Assembly (NCBI GenBank): GCA_963728845.1
Contig: CAVSLS010000052.1
Location: forward strand, 124,001 to 188,000
Length of the DNA stretch: 64,000 nt
Origin: Bog-473 sp963728845
GTDB lineage: Bacteria; Actinomycetota; Acidimicrobiia; Acidimicrobiales; RAAP-2
Direction: 5' to 3'
A program made the position numbers and the translations under genes. Shown piece by piece: positions 28,145-35,915 of this stretch. Position 1 is the stretch's first letter. Each line of letters opens with the position of its first letter. The notes below the pieces were generated by a model. The model was given only the letters and a program-made list of their open reading frames with translations. It made no database searches and was not told the DNA's origin.

Positions 28145-30712
28145 CTACTCCATCGGCCGGGTCGCGATCCCCTTCGGGTCACGGCCCGCCAGCAGCCAGC
28201 CGATGAGCACGGCCGCGACCGGCATGGCAATCAAGATGAAGAGCAAGTTGTCCCACGGGACGTGATTGATGATGTCCGACACGCCACCCTCCAGTTGGTT
28301 CGAGCGGAACCAACCGAACAGGCCGACGTACGCCGCCACCGTCCCGAGCAGCGCCCCCAAGAAAGCGAGACCTCCAGCGGTGACCGCTGTCAGGGTGCGC
28401 CGGGTGCGGGAGCTGGCGCCCGTCGCCGTGAGCGTGCGCAGCTCACTTGCCGTCTCGCTGCGGATGAGGCCCACGCTCATGGCGAGGACGCCCAGGGCAA
28501 GCGCGATGCCGAAAACGGTCGCCCAGTTCACGATCTCGGCCGACGTCGGCTCGTCGTTCTTCGACTCGGTGCTCAGGTCGGCGGAAGCCGCCAGCGAATT
28601 GGCGCTCGTGAGCTGGGCCTGGGTGATCGGGCTGTTGGTCAGGATCATCCAGCCGTCGAGGCTGTTCTGGTCCGCGAGGTGCAGGCGGCGCAACGCGCTC
28701 TCGGTGATCACCGTGTTGGGTGCCGACGTGCCCGTGGGCAGCGCGCTCTCCTGCTGGACGACCGGGTGGGCGAGGCACTGGTTGGGCGTGCACTGGTTGT
28801 AGTTGTTCCCGCCCGCGCCCAGGCCCTGGAACCCGTTGCCGCCCTTCCCGCCACCGCCGTAGGTGAGCTGTACGCCCGAACCTGCCAGCCCCAGCCGCGA
28901 GCTGAGGATGTCGACGTTGGAAGGGATCGACGAAGGGTTGATGCCGTAGGCCCGCAGGAGGGCGGGCGTCCCCACGTAGATCGCGCCGTTCCATTGGCGG
29001 CCGTCCGCGCTCGGGTTCTGCAGGCCGACCGCCGGATTGTCGAGCTCGACGAGGTGCGACGCGCCGACGGCAGAGGCGATGGCGTGCACGGCGGCCTCCT
29101 GCGTCTGGATGCTCGGCGGCGGCGTCGTGTTCCCCACTTGCCCGTTCGGCCCGAAGGTTGGGCCGCTGGGCGGGGCGTACACGTTGAGCGCGTTCGCTGC
29201 CATGTTCGGCCCGACGTAGTCGAAGACGTTGGAGTAACGGGCGACGGCCACGGCGCAGATGATCACTGCGATCATGATGCCGAGGCTGATGGCCGAGAGG
29301 GCCGAGCCCGAGCGCGCCCGGTAACGCGCCATGTCGCGCAGCGGCAGGCGGATGGCGATGGGCGACTTGTCGCCGATCCGCGCCAACAGGGCGAGGAAGA
29401 ACGGTGAGACGAGGATGATCCCCACGATCAGCGCGATGAGCCCGGGGACCAGCCATACCACGCCGCCGCCGTTCCCCGAGGCTCCCGAGACCGAGAACAT
29501 GACGAACCCCACGACGAGTGCGATCACACCGGGCACCAGCGAGCGGTGGATCTGGCGGGGCGGCGCGGGACGCCCGGCGAGGGCGCTGACGACCGGCACC
29601 CGGGTGATGGCGCGGGCGGGGTAGCTGGCGGCGAAGAAGGTCGCGATGACGGCGAGCACCATTGCCGGCACGATCACGTTCCACGGCAGGGCGAGCGTCG
29701 GGATGAGGTGGTGCGCGTTCTGCTCGTTGGTCGGCCGGTAGGCCAGCCAGAGCACCAGGCCCACCGCGAAGCCCACGACGGCACCCACGAAGCCGACGAG
29801 GACGCCGTTGGCCTCCAGGACGAGCCGGACGTTGCGGTCGGTCGCCCCCATGGACTCGAGCATCCCGAGGGAACGCATGCGGCGCTGCGCCAGCACGGTG
29901 AAGCCGCCGATCGACACCAAGGCGATGAGGAGCATGCCCACCGTCGCCAGCGCCAGCACGATGGTCGCCGGGTTGATGATGTTGGCGGTGTTCGAGCCCG
30001 GCGTCGTGACGAAGGAGGAGAGGGAGGAGAGGGTTTTGAGCGTGTTGGGCGACGCGTCGAAGAGGACGCTCACCTGCGTCGGGTGTCGCACCTGGCCCGG
30101 CGGGACGAGCGCGAACTCGTCGAGCAGGCTCTGGGGGTTCTGCACGATGCCGACGACGGTCTTGCCGCCCCGGGACCACGTGTCGCCGACCTGCAGGTTG
30201 AGCTCGGACGCCAAGCCCGGGGTGAGGGCGATCTCGTTCGGCCCGGTCGGGTAGCGCCCGGACAGCAGCTGCAGCATCGGTCCGCCGTAGGGTCCATGGG
30301 GATCCTGGGACCGCAGCTGGTAGGTCTGCGTCGAGCCGGGGACGGTGAACGTCTCGTTGGCGATCACCTGCACCGCGCCGACGGCGTGCTCGATCTCGGC
30401 CGTGTGCGCATTCACGGCCGGCAGGCTTGTCGACGCGGACTTGCTGGTGGGCGTCAGGTTGAACGTTGCGAGGTCGTGGGCCGTGCCGAACCCGGCGTTG
30501 GCCGGCGGTGGGGTGTTGACGGCGACCGCTGCACCGACCACGACGGCGGCCAGGGCGACGATGATGAGGAGTAGGATGAGCAGCTGTTGGCGCCATTCGC
30601 GCTTGAAGAGGCGCCAGGCCCAGCGGATCATGGCCCGGCGGGCCGGGACCCCGCCTTGGCTGGGCTCGGGGGCCGACTCGGTGGCCCGCCGTTCGAGGAC
30701 GCCGACGCTCAT
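28145..30712 (-). CDS. ABC transporter permease, FtsX/MacB type
   Basis: The protein is 855 residues with two FtsX repeats. A first membrane helix (LLILLLIIVALAAVVVGAAV, about residues 44-63) precedes a large extracytoplasmic domain. Helices around 270-430 carry GGFTVLAQRRMRSLGMLESM, the typical FtsX segment. A second large external domain and the C-terminal helices (VFGIALALGVLAMSVGLI onward) complete the duplication. It lacks an ATPase domain, which is supplied by the upstream gene overlapping by four bases. Such systems export peptides or antibiotics, or act in envelope signalling. Confidence 0.9.
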   Translation of the reverse strand: MSVGVLERRATESAPEPSQGGVPARRAMIRWAWRLFKREWRQQLLILLLIIVALAAVVVGAAVAVNTPPPANAGFGTAHDLATFNLTPTSKSASTSLPAVNAHTAEIEHAVGAVQVIANETFTVPGSTQTYQLRSQDPHGPYGGPMLQLLSGRYPTGPNEIALTPGLASELNLQVGDTWSRGGKTVVGIVQNPQSLLDEFALVPPGQVRHPTQVSVLFDASPNTLKTLSSLSSFVTTPGSNTANIINPATIVLALATVGMLLIALVSIGGFTVLAQRRMRSLGMLESMGATDRNVRLVLEANGVLVGFVGAVVGFAVGLVLWLAYRPTNEQNAHHLIPTLALPWNVIVPAMVLAVIATFFAASYPARAITRVPVVSALAGRPAPPRQIHRSLVPGVIALVVGFVMFSVSGASGNGGGVVWLVPGLIALIVGIILVSPFFLALLARIGDKSPIAIRLPLRDMARYRARSGSALSAISLGIMIAVIICAVAVARYSNVFDYVGPNMAANALNVYAPPSGPTFGPNGQVGNTTPPPSIQTQEAAVHAIASAVGASHLVELDNPAVGLQNPSADGRQWNGAIYVGTPALLRAYGINPSSIPSNVDILSSRLGLAGSGVQLTYGGGGKGGNGFQGLGAGGNNYNQCTPNQCLAHPVVQQESALPTGTSAPNTVITESALRRLHLADQNSLDGWMILTNSPITQAQLTSANSLAASADLSTESKNDEPTSAEIVNWATVFGIALALGVLAMSVGLIRSETASELRTLTATGASSRTRRTLTAVTAGGLAFLGALLGTVAAYVGLFGWFRSNQLEGGVSDIINHVPWDNLLFILIAMPVAAVLIGWLLAGRDPKGIATRPME

Positions 30713-31431
30713 TGGTTCGGGAGGTGGGCGAGGAGCGCTTCCGGGCTCTCGACCGGGAGCGTCTGGTCGACAACTTTGCCGTCGCGCAGGAAGACCACCC
30801 GGTCGGCCCACGAGGCGAGCTGGGCATCGTGGGTCACCACGACGGCGGCGAGGCCCCGGTGGCAGGCCGCGAGGATCAGGCGCATCACGGCCTCGGCGTT
30901 GGTGGAGTCGAGCGCGCCGGAGGGCTCGTCGGCCAGGAGCAGCCGGCGGTTGCCCACGACGGCGCGGGCAATGGCGACACGCTGGCGCTCGCCACCCGAC
31001 AACATGTCGGGGTAGTGCGACGCCCGGTCGGCCAGCCCGAAATCCTCGAGCGACTCGATCGCAGCCGCCCGGGCCTTGCGGGCCGCGACGCCGTCGAGCT
31101 CGAGGGGCAGGGACACGTTCTCCACCGCGCTGAGCCCGGCCAGCAGGTTGTAGTCCTGGAAGACGTAGCCGACAGACTGGCGGCGCAGGCGAGCCTTGCC
31201 GTTGCGGGACAGCTTCGACAGCGGCGCACCCCCGACGTAGACCTCGCCGTTCGTGGGGTCCTCGAGGCTGCCGGCGATGGTCAGGAGCGTGCTCTTGCCC
31301 GATCCGCTGGCGCCCATGACGGCGACGAGCGAGCCGGCATCGACGGAGAGCTCGATGTCGGAGAGCGCGTGCACTTCCGACGCACCCTCGCCGTACACCT
31401 TGGAGATCCCCCGCAGTTCGAGATAGCTCAT
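30709..31431 (-). CDS. ABC transporter ATP-binding protein (MacB/LolD type)
   Basis: The protein is 240 residues from ATG 31431, with AGGAGCACGACC upstream. Walker A is GASGSGKS, the Q-loop is VFQDYNLL, the signature is LSGGERQRVAIARA, Walker B is LLLADEPSGALD and the H-loop is VVTHD. The short ATPase with GALD after Walker B is typical of the lipoprotein/macrolide-exporter class that partners FtsX-like permeases. Starts and stops overlap both neighbours (ATGA), so PadR, ATPase and permease form one operon. Confidence 0.93.
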   Translation of the reverse strand: MSYLELRGISKVYGEGASEVHALSDIELSVDAGSLVAVMGASGSGKSTLLTIAGSLEDPTNGEVYVGGAPLSKLSRNGKARLRRQSVGYVFQDYNLLAGLSAVENVSLPLELDGVAARKARAAAIESLEDFGLADRASHYPDMLSGGERQRVAIARAVVGNRRLLLADEPSGALDSTNAEAVMRLILAACHRGLAAVVVTHDAQLASWADRVVFLRDGKVVDQTLPVESPEALLAHLPNQ

Positions 31432-32018
31432 GGTCGTGCTCCTGCCTTGCGCCGGGCCTTGGGGAGTGGGAACGGCTGTGGTGTCGGCGCAGTGACACCA
31501 TCCGCCGCTGCTCGCTTCAGACGGCCGTCCGCCATATCGAGCCACCGGATCAGCGAGTCGAGCCGGAAGAGCTCGGCGTCGACGACCAGGGCGAAGTTCA
31601 CGTCGAACCGGGACTCGTCTTCCTTGAGGCGCGTCCACTGCTGCATGAGCTCGACGAGATAGCGCCGGTGGACCTGCACCACCTCGTGCACGTCCACCCC
31701 GGGGAGCCCGAGGGCCACGAGCACCTTGATCACGAGCTCGTCCCGGGGAGGCGAGGAGAAGTCGGGTGGGGTCTGCAGCCAGTCCGCCAGCTCCGTCTCC
31801 CCCTCCTCGGTGATGCGGAAGCCCTTCTGGGGTCCCTCGTCGGCCGAGTCGTCGGACTCGACGAGGCCGTCGCGCTCGAGCCGCTGCAGGGTCGTGTACA
31901 CCTGCCCGACGTTGAGCGGCCAGACCTCGCCGGTCCGTGTCTCGAACTCCTGCCGCAGCTGGAGCCCGTACTTGGGCCCCTCGCTGAGCAGGGCCAGCAG
32001 GGCGTGACGGACGCTCAT
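31428..32018 (-). CDS. PadR-family transcriptional regulator
   Basis: The protein is 196 residues. The N-terminal winged helix reads VRHALLALLSEGPKYGLQL, then LNVGQVYTTLQRLERDGLV, the PadR signature. The C-terminal helices (VHRRYLVELMQQWTRLKED) form the dimer part of the Vir_act_alpha_C type. It is first in the operon with the ABC exporter, so it most likely represses that exporter until a ligand binds. A palindrome just upstream is a likely operator. Confidence 0.92.
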   Translation of the reverse strand: MSVRHALLALLSEGPKYGLQLRQEFETRTGEVWPLNVGQVYTTLQRLERDGLVESDDSADEGPQKGFRITEEGETELADWLQTPPDFSSPPRDELVIKVLVALGLPGVDVHEVVQVHRRYLVELMQQWTRLKEDESRFDVNFALVVDAELFRLDSLIRWLDMADGRLKRAAADGVTAPTPQPFPLPKARRKAGARP

Positions 32019-32039
32019 GACCGCTCATTTCGAAGTAGC

Positions 32040-32050
32040 ATACTCAGTAT
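32040..32050. promoter_or_regulatory. ATACT-C-AGTAT palindrome, likely PadR operator
   Basis: A perfect 11-bp palindrome lies about 22 nt upstream of the PadR start, in otherwise AT-rich promoter DNA. PadR proteins usually bind AT-rich dyads in their own promoter. Autoregulation is therefore likely but inferred. Confidence 0.55.
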
Positions 32051-32155
32051 TCTACGCCGAAAGAAGCGTGTTCACAAGGGGGAATTCAGCTCCCGTCCAC
32101 TCTCAGGCCATGCCGGTCGGCAGCTGACCCCAGGGTGAGGATGGAAGCCCGCCGC

Positions 32156-32542
32156 TCAGCCGCCCGGCAGGGCCGACCCGGTCTCCAGCAGCGTCTTCAG
32201 GCTGGCGATCACCGCCGGCCACCCGCCAGTGATGCCCTTGAGGACCTCACTGGCGGGCTCGAAGCCGTCGTGGACCACGGTGAGCTTTACGACGCCCTCT
32301 GCGGCCGCCTCCATGTCGAAGGCGACCCTGGAGCGGGGCTCGTCCCGCCAGGTGGCGGCCGTGGCCTCCTCCAAGCCGTGCTGGGCGGCCCACTCGGGTG
32401 TGAACGTGTGCCAGGTGTAGGCCAGGCGCCGATAGCGATCGGACTCGAGGACGACCTGCTCGGGGTCGCTGACCACGAGCCCGACATCGTGGTAGGCCAC
32501 GTCGTAGGTCGAGCCCTTCTGCCAGTCGGAGCGATACGACAC
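32156..32542 (-). CDS. SRPBCC/AHSA1-like protein, N-terminally short
   Basis: The protein is 128 residues from GTG 32542. SYRSDWQKGSTYDVAYHD, then LESDRYRRLAYTWHTF and VVKLTVVHDGFEP, matches the Aha1/SRPBCC ligand-binding fold. Family members normally have 30-40 more N-terminal residues. Codons upstream encode a plausible continuation (RRYAWRHPLSGG) but contain no start before the stop of the peroxiredoxin gene, which is in the same frame. The gene is therefore 5'-truncated, or uses an unusual start. Function in this family is binding of hydrophobic ligands. Confidence 0.7.
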   Translation of the reverse strand: MSYRSDWQKGSTYDVAYHDVGLVVSDPEQVVLESDRYRRLAYTWHTFTPEWAAQHGLEEATAATWRDEPRSRVAFDMEAAAEGVVKLTVVHDGFEPASEVLKGITGGWPAVIASLKTLLETGSALPGG

Positions 32543-32608
32543 TCCGCCGGACAGCGGGTGGCGCCAAGCGTACCGCCGCGTGGCCGGTCGGGCCGCCCGG
32601 CTCGTCCG

Positions 32609-33091
32609 CTACAGCGCGGCGAGCACCTCTTCGGCCGAGCTGACGTTCAGCCCCGGACCGGGCTCGACGGCGATCCAGGCGACGACACCGTCATCGAGGA
32701 TCGCGGCGTAGCGCTGGGACCGGGAACCGAGCCCGAACCCGCTGCCGTCCATGGTCAGGCCCATCGCCTCGGCGAGTTCGCCGTTGCCGTCGGCGAGCAT
32801 CACGACGGAGGAGCCGACCTTCTGGTCCTCGCCCCACGCACCCATGACGAACGGGTCGTTGACCGATACGCACACCACCTTGTCGGCTCCCTTGGCGCGC
32901 AGCTCCTCGGCGCGCAGCACGAACCCCGGCAGGTGATGGTCGGAACACGTCGGCGTGAAGGCGCCGGGCACCCCGAAGAGAACGACCTTTCCGTGGCCCA
33001 GGACCTCGGCTGAGGTGGTCGCCTCGGGCCCCTTGTCGCCGAAGGTGAAGACCTTCACGTCGGGCACCTTGTCGCCAACCGCGATCGTCAT
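32609..33091 (-). CDS. Peroxiredoxin (Prx5/redoxin family)
   Basis: The protein is 160 residues from ATG 33091, with GGGAGGAG upstream. VPGAFTPTCSDHHLPGF holds the peroxidatic Cys49 in the P-x-x-x-T-x-x-C motif. The fold strands (VVLFGVPGAF, VVCVSVNDPFVMGAWG) and AAILDDGVVAWIAVEPG match the Prx5 subgroup, which reduces peroxides using glutaredoxin- or thioredoxin-like partners. No second resolving Cys is obvious, so it may work as a 1-Cys enzyme. It is first in line before the AHSA1-like gene. Confidence 0.92.
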   Translation of the reverse strand: MTIAVGDKVPDVKVFTFGDKGPEATTSAEVLGHGKVVLFGVPGAFTPTCSDHHLPGFVLRAEELRAKGADKVVCVSVNDPFVMGAWGEDQKVGSSVVMLADGNGELAEAMGLTMDGSGFGLGSRSQRYAAILDDGVVAWIAVEPGPGLNVSSAEEVLAAL

Positions 33092-33217
33092 TCGAAACTC
33101 CTCCCGTCGTCGTGATCCCAGGCTGTCATACCCCACCGATGACCCCCCAACCGGCCGCCCCCCTCGGGCGGTCACGAAGTTGTAACCTGCCGCAGTCGCT
33201 GGGGGCGACGGACTCGT

Positions 33218-33237
33218 ACTACATGGGACTACATGGG
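33218..33237. repeat. Direct 10-bp repeat upstream of the Tat-exported binding protein
   Basis: ACTACATGGG occurs twice in direct succession, 23 nt before the start codon at 33261 and between two divergently transcribed genes. It could be an operator or a chance duplication. Confidence 0.6.
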
Positions 33238-33260
33238 ATTCGGACCTTTGGGGGGTTGCG

Positions 33261-34904
33261 ATGACGCAGTCAATTGATCGTCGGTCGTTCCTGGCGGGTG
33301 GGCTGGCCTTGGGTGCCGCCGCCGCCGCAGTCGGTGCCCTGGGGGAGCCTGCGGGCGCAGCCGGCACCAACGGTCCGGGGAGGAACGGGCTCTCCAGCGC
33401 CAAGCCAGTGCGGGGCGGCTCCGTCACCTTCGGCATCGACACCGAGGAGAGCGGCTTCAATCCCTCGACGGCCCGCTGGGACGAGGGTGGGTTCCTCTAC
33501 GGCCGCACGGTGTTCGACCCCATCGCCATCGTCAACGCCTCCGGCGGCGTGGAGCCGTACCTCGCCGAGTCGATCACCTCGAACGAGGACTTCACCTCCT
33601 TCACCATCACCTTGCGCCCCGGCATCGTCTTCCACGACAACACGCCGCTCGACGCCAACGCGTTGTACACCAACATCGAGAAGCAGGCCACTTCTATCCT
33701 GACCGGACCGGCCTTCGCCACCAACATCAAGGGGGCCTCGGTCACCGGCCCCATGGCGGTCACGCTGACCATGAAGTCGTCGTGGGCCCCGTTCCCCTAC
33801 TACCTGGCTCAGGCCCAGACCGGCTACGTCGCCGCGCCGTCCATGCTGAACAGCGCCGACGGCGGCACCTCGAACCCCGTCGGCACCGGGCCCTTCGTCT
33901 TCCAGGACTGGGTGCCCAACAGCCATATGACGGCCAAGAGGAACCCCCACTACTGGCGCAAGGGCTACCCCTACCTGAACTCCATCACCTACAAGCCGAT
34001 CATCGACTACGTGTCGCGCGCCGACGCGCTCGAGACCGGCGAGGTGGACATCATCCACACCAACTCCCCCGACAACCTCCTGCAGTTCCGGGGTAATCGC
34101 AGTTGGTCGTACTACGACAACAGCGGCCAGGTCGTGGGCCAGCCCACGGTGCAGTGCATCCAACTGAACACCTCGGCCGAGCCGTTCAACAACCACACCC
34201 TGCGGGTGGCCGTGGCCAAGTGCATCAACCGAGCCCAGTACTCCAAGGTCATCGACAAGGGCGTGGACATCCCCATGAACGGCCTCTTCTTGCCGGGGAG
34301 CGAGTACTACACCACGACCGCCTACCCCGCCTACGACCCGGCCGGCGCGGCCAAGCTGGTCAAGCAGGTGCAGCAACAGACGGGCAAGCACGTGACCTTC
34401 ACCCTCAATTCGACGAGTGATCCGCAGGTCCTGCGGGCCGCAGAGTTCCTGCAGCAGGCCTGGCAGCAGGCGGGCATGACGGTCAACATCAACATCATCG
34501 CCCAGGCGACGATCATCAACAACACGCTGGCCGGCACCTACCAGGCCACGCTGTGGCGCCAGTTCGGAGCGGTCGACCCCGACCTCAACTACGTGTGGTG
34601 GACGACGCAACTGGCCTCGGGCTCGCTTGCCCTCAACATGGCGCGCAACGTCGACCCCCGCATCCAGACGGCGCTGCTGGCGGGGCGGGCATCCGGCGTC
34701 AAGGCCGACCGGGTCAAGGCCTACCAGCAAATCAACCAGTACCTCGCCCAAGACGTCCCCTACCTCTGGCTGGCCCGCGACACCTGGGCGGTCGTGGCCA
34801 ACCCCAAGGTGCAGAACTTCGCCAACCCGGTGACGCTGCAGGGCTCCAAGGCGATCGCCTTCGACGAGGGCGTGCTCTGGCCGACCCAGATCTGGGTCAG
34901 CTAG
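33261..34904 (+). CDS. Tat-exported ABC substrate-binding protein (SBP_bac_5)
   Basis: The protein is 547 residues. DRRSFLAGGLALGAAAAAVG near residue 6 is a twin-arginine signal, cleaved around GAAG. The mature part (GGSVTFGIDTEESGFNPSTA, then PYLAESI, FTITLRPGIVFHDNTPLDA) is the dipeptide/oligopeptide-binding family 5. No permease or ATPase is nearby, so it is an orphan. It would deliver peptides, nickel or a similar solute to a transporter encoded elsewhere. Use of Tat implies folding before export. Confidence 0.9.
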   Translation: MTQSIDRRSFLAGGLALGAAAAAVGALGEPAGAAGTNGPGRNGLSSAKPVRGGSVTFGIDTEESGFNPSTARWDEGGFLYGRTVFDPIAIVNASGGVEPYLAESITSNEDFTSFTITLRPGIVFHDNTPLDANALYTNIEKQATSILTGPAFATNIKGASVTGPMAVTLTMKSSWAPFPYYLAQAQTGYVAAPSMLNSADGGTSNPVGTGPFVFQDWVPNSHMTAKRNPHYWRKGYPYLNSITYKPIIDYVSRADALETGEVDIIHTNSPDNLLQFRGNRSWSYYDNSGQVVGQPTVQCIQLNTSAEPFNNHTLRVAVAKCINRAQYSKVIDKGVDIPMNGLFLPGSEYYTTTAYPAYDPAGAAKLVKQVQQQTGKHVTFTLNSTSDPQVLRAAEFLQQAWQQAGMTVNINIIAQATIINNTLAGTYQATLWRQFGAVDPDLNYVWWTTQLASGSLALNMARNVDPRIQTALLAGRASGVKADRVKAYQQINQYLAQDVPYLWLARDTWAVVANPKVQNFANPVTLQGSKAIAFDEGVLWPTQIWVS

Positions 34905-34924
34905 GCGTTAGGAGGAGCGGCGGC

Positions 34925-34942
34925 GTCGCCCGGGCCGGCGAC
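34925..34942. terminator. GC-rich hairpin between convergent genes
   Basis: GTCGCC-CGGGCC-GGCGAC forms a stem-loop 20 nt after the binding-protein stop and about 50 nt after the stop of the convergent secreted-protein gene. It lacks a T-tract, so it would act weakly or with Rho. Confidence 0.35.
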
Positions 34943-34990
34943 GGGGACGACCGGATGTCCGCGAGTGGTCAGGTCGGCACGCCCATCGGG

Positions 34991-35428
34991 TCATGAGGGT
35001 CCGATCCCGGGTCGTCCCGAAGAGACGGGACCTTGCACGGCCCAAACACCACCGCCTTGGTCACAGCGGGCTGCACTCGGCCACGAAGCGGTGCCGACGA
35101 TGCCACCACCCACGCTGACGTCCTGGCCCTGGTGTGCCACGACCCTGCCCATCGGATTGAGCAACACAGTTGGATGGAATCGGACCCGGTACCCCGCGGG
35201 CCACAGATAGACCAACGATCCATCCGAGGTGCATGCTCTCCCATGAACGAGCTTCGCTTGAAACCGCTCGGAAGACAACCCCTGCATGGCGGCCTGTCCG
35301 GGCTTCCACCCGTCACTCGGTAGGGGATAACTACGAGTCGGTTGGGTGGAGGCAGCCGCGGCGGCACCCAGTGGAAAGACGACGCCGGCAAGGGCTCCGA
35401 CCACCAGGCATGCGGTCAATTTCGTGAA
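34991..35428 (-). CDS. Small secreted hypothetical protein
   Basis: The protein is 145 residues from TTG 35428, chosen for AGGAGG a few bases upstream; GTG 35449 is an alternative. A signal peptide (ACLVVGALAGVVFPLGAAAA) leads to a mature domain with LVYLWPAGYRVRFHPTVLL and NPMGRVVAHQGQDVSVGGG. That looks like a compact beta domain common in uncharacterised actinobacterial exported proteins. It is convergent with the binding-protein gene. Function unknown. Confidence 0.65.
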   Translation of the reverse strand, partial: FTKLTACLVVGALAGVVFPLGAAAAASTQPTRSYPLPSDGWKPGQAAMQGLSSERFQAKLVHGRACTSDGSLVYLWPAGYRVRFHPTVLLNPMGRVVAHQGQDVSVGGGIVGTASWPSAARCDQGGGVWAVQGPVSSGRPGIGPS

Positions 35429-35612
35429 CAACGGGCCCTCCTGCTCCACCTCGGCGCCTGTTCATCAGACGCATGCCGCCTGCATTCGGTTCGGTCGTCC
35501 CGGTTCCGGCCGGAACCCACTGGTGCTGCTGCGTCCTCGAGCAGGAGCGTGCCGGGAGCTCGTCTTGTCACACCCTGCGTCCATACTTCTTCTCCGTCCC
35601 CAAGGAGCACCA

Positions 35613-35816
35613 ATGCACCCCGAATTGCTACGCGTTCTCGCCACAGCCAGACACGAGGATCTCCTCGACGAGCGTCGAACCCGAGGGCAGCCAAGCGTCC
35701 GACACCATGCACCGCGGTTCCCTCGTTCTCGGCGGCGCGTGGGCTCACTGCTCATTTGGGCCGGCGCACGGCTCACCGGCGACCAACGGGCCGCGCTGGA
35801 GCTGGCGCACAAATAG
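35613..35816 (+). CDS. Small basic hypothetical protein
   Basis: The protein is 67 residues from ATG 35613, with AAGGAGCACCA upstream. It reads MHPELLRVLATARHEDLLDE, then an Arg-rich middle, then a hydrophobic SLLIWAGARLTG near the end. Similar short proteins with an amphipathic start and a C-terminal hydrophobic patch are frequent in actinobacteria. Its function is unknown and it has no clear partner. Confidence 0.6.
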   Translation: MHPELLRVLATARHEDLLDERRTRGQPSVRHHAPRFPRSRRRVGSLLIWAGARLTGDQRAALELAHK

Positions 35817-35915
35817 GCTGGACAGCGGTCCGGGCTCAGAGTCGACCGGACGCCAGGTCGAACTGAGGCGGCAGTCGCGGTGTCGCCCTCGCCGCCCCAC
35901 GGTGAACCTGGAGAG

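Noticed and set aside
28443..30827. 794-residue minus-strand frame overlapping the FtsX permease
   Set aside because: It is a shifted frame on the same strand, Arg/Pro-rich with no membrane segments, and ends up inside the real permease gene.
33270..34751. 493-residue minus-strand open frame opposite the binding-protein gene
   Set aside because: It is the antisense shadow of a high-GC gene; composition is Val/Gly/Asp/Arg-rich with no family pattern, and the plus strand is clearly coding.
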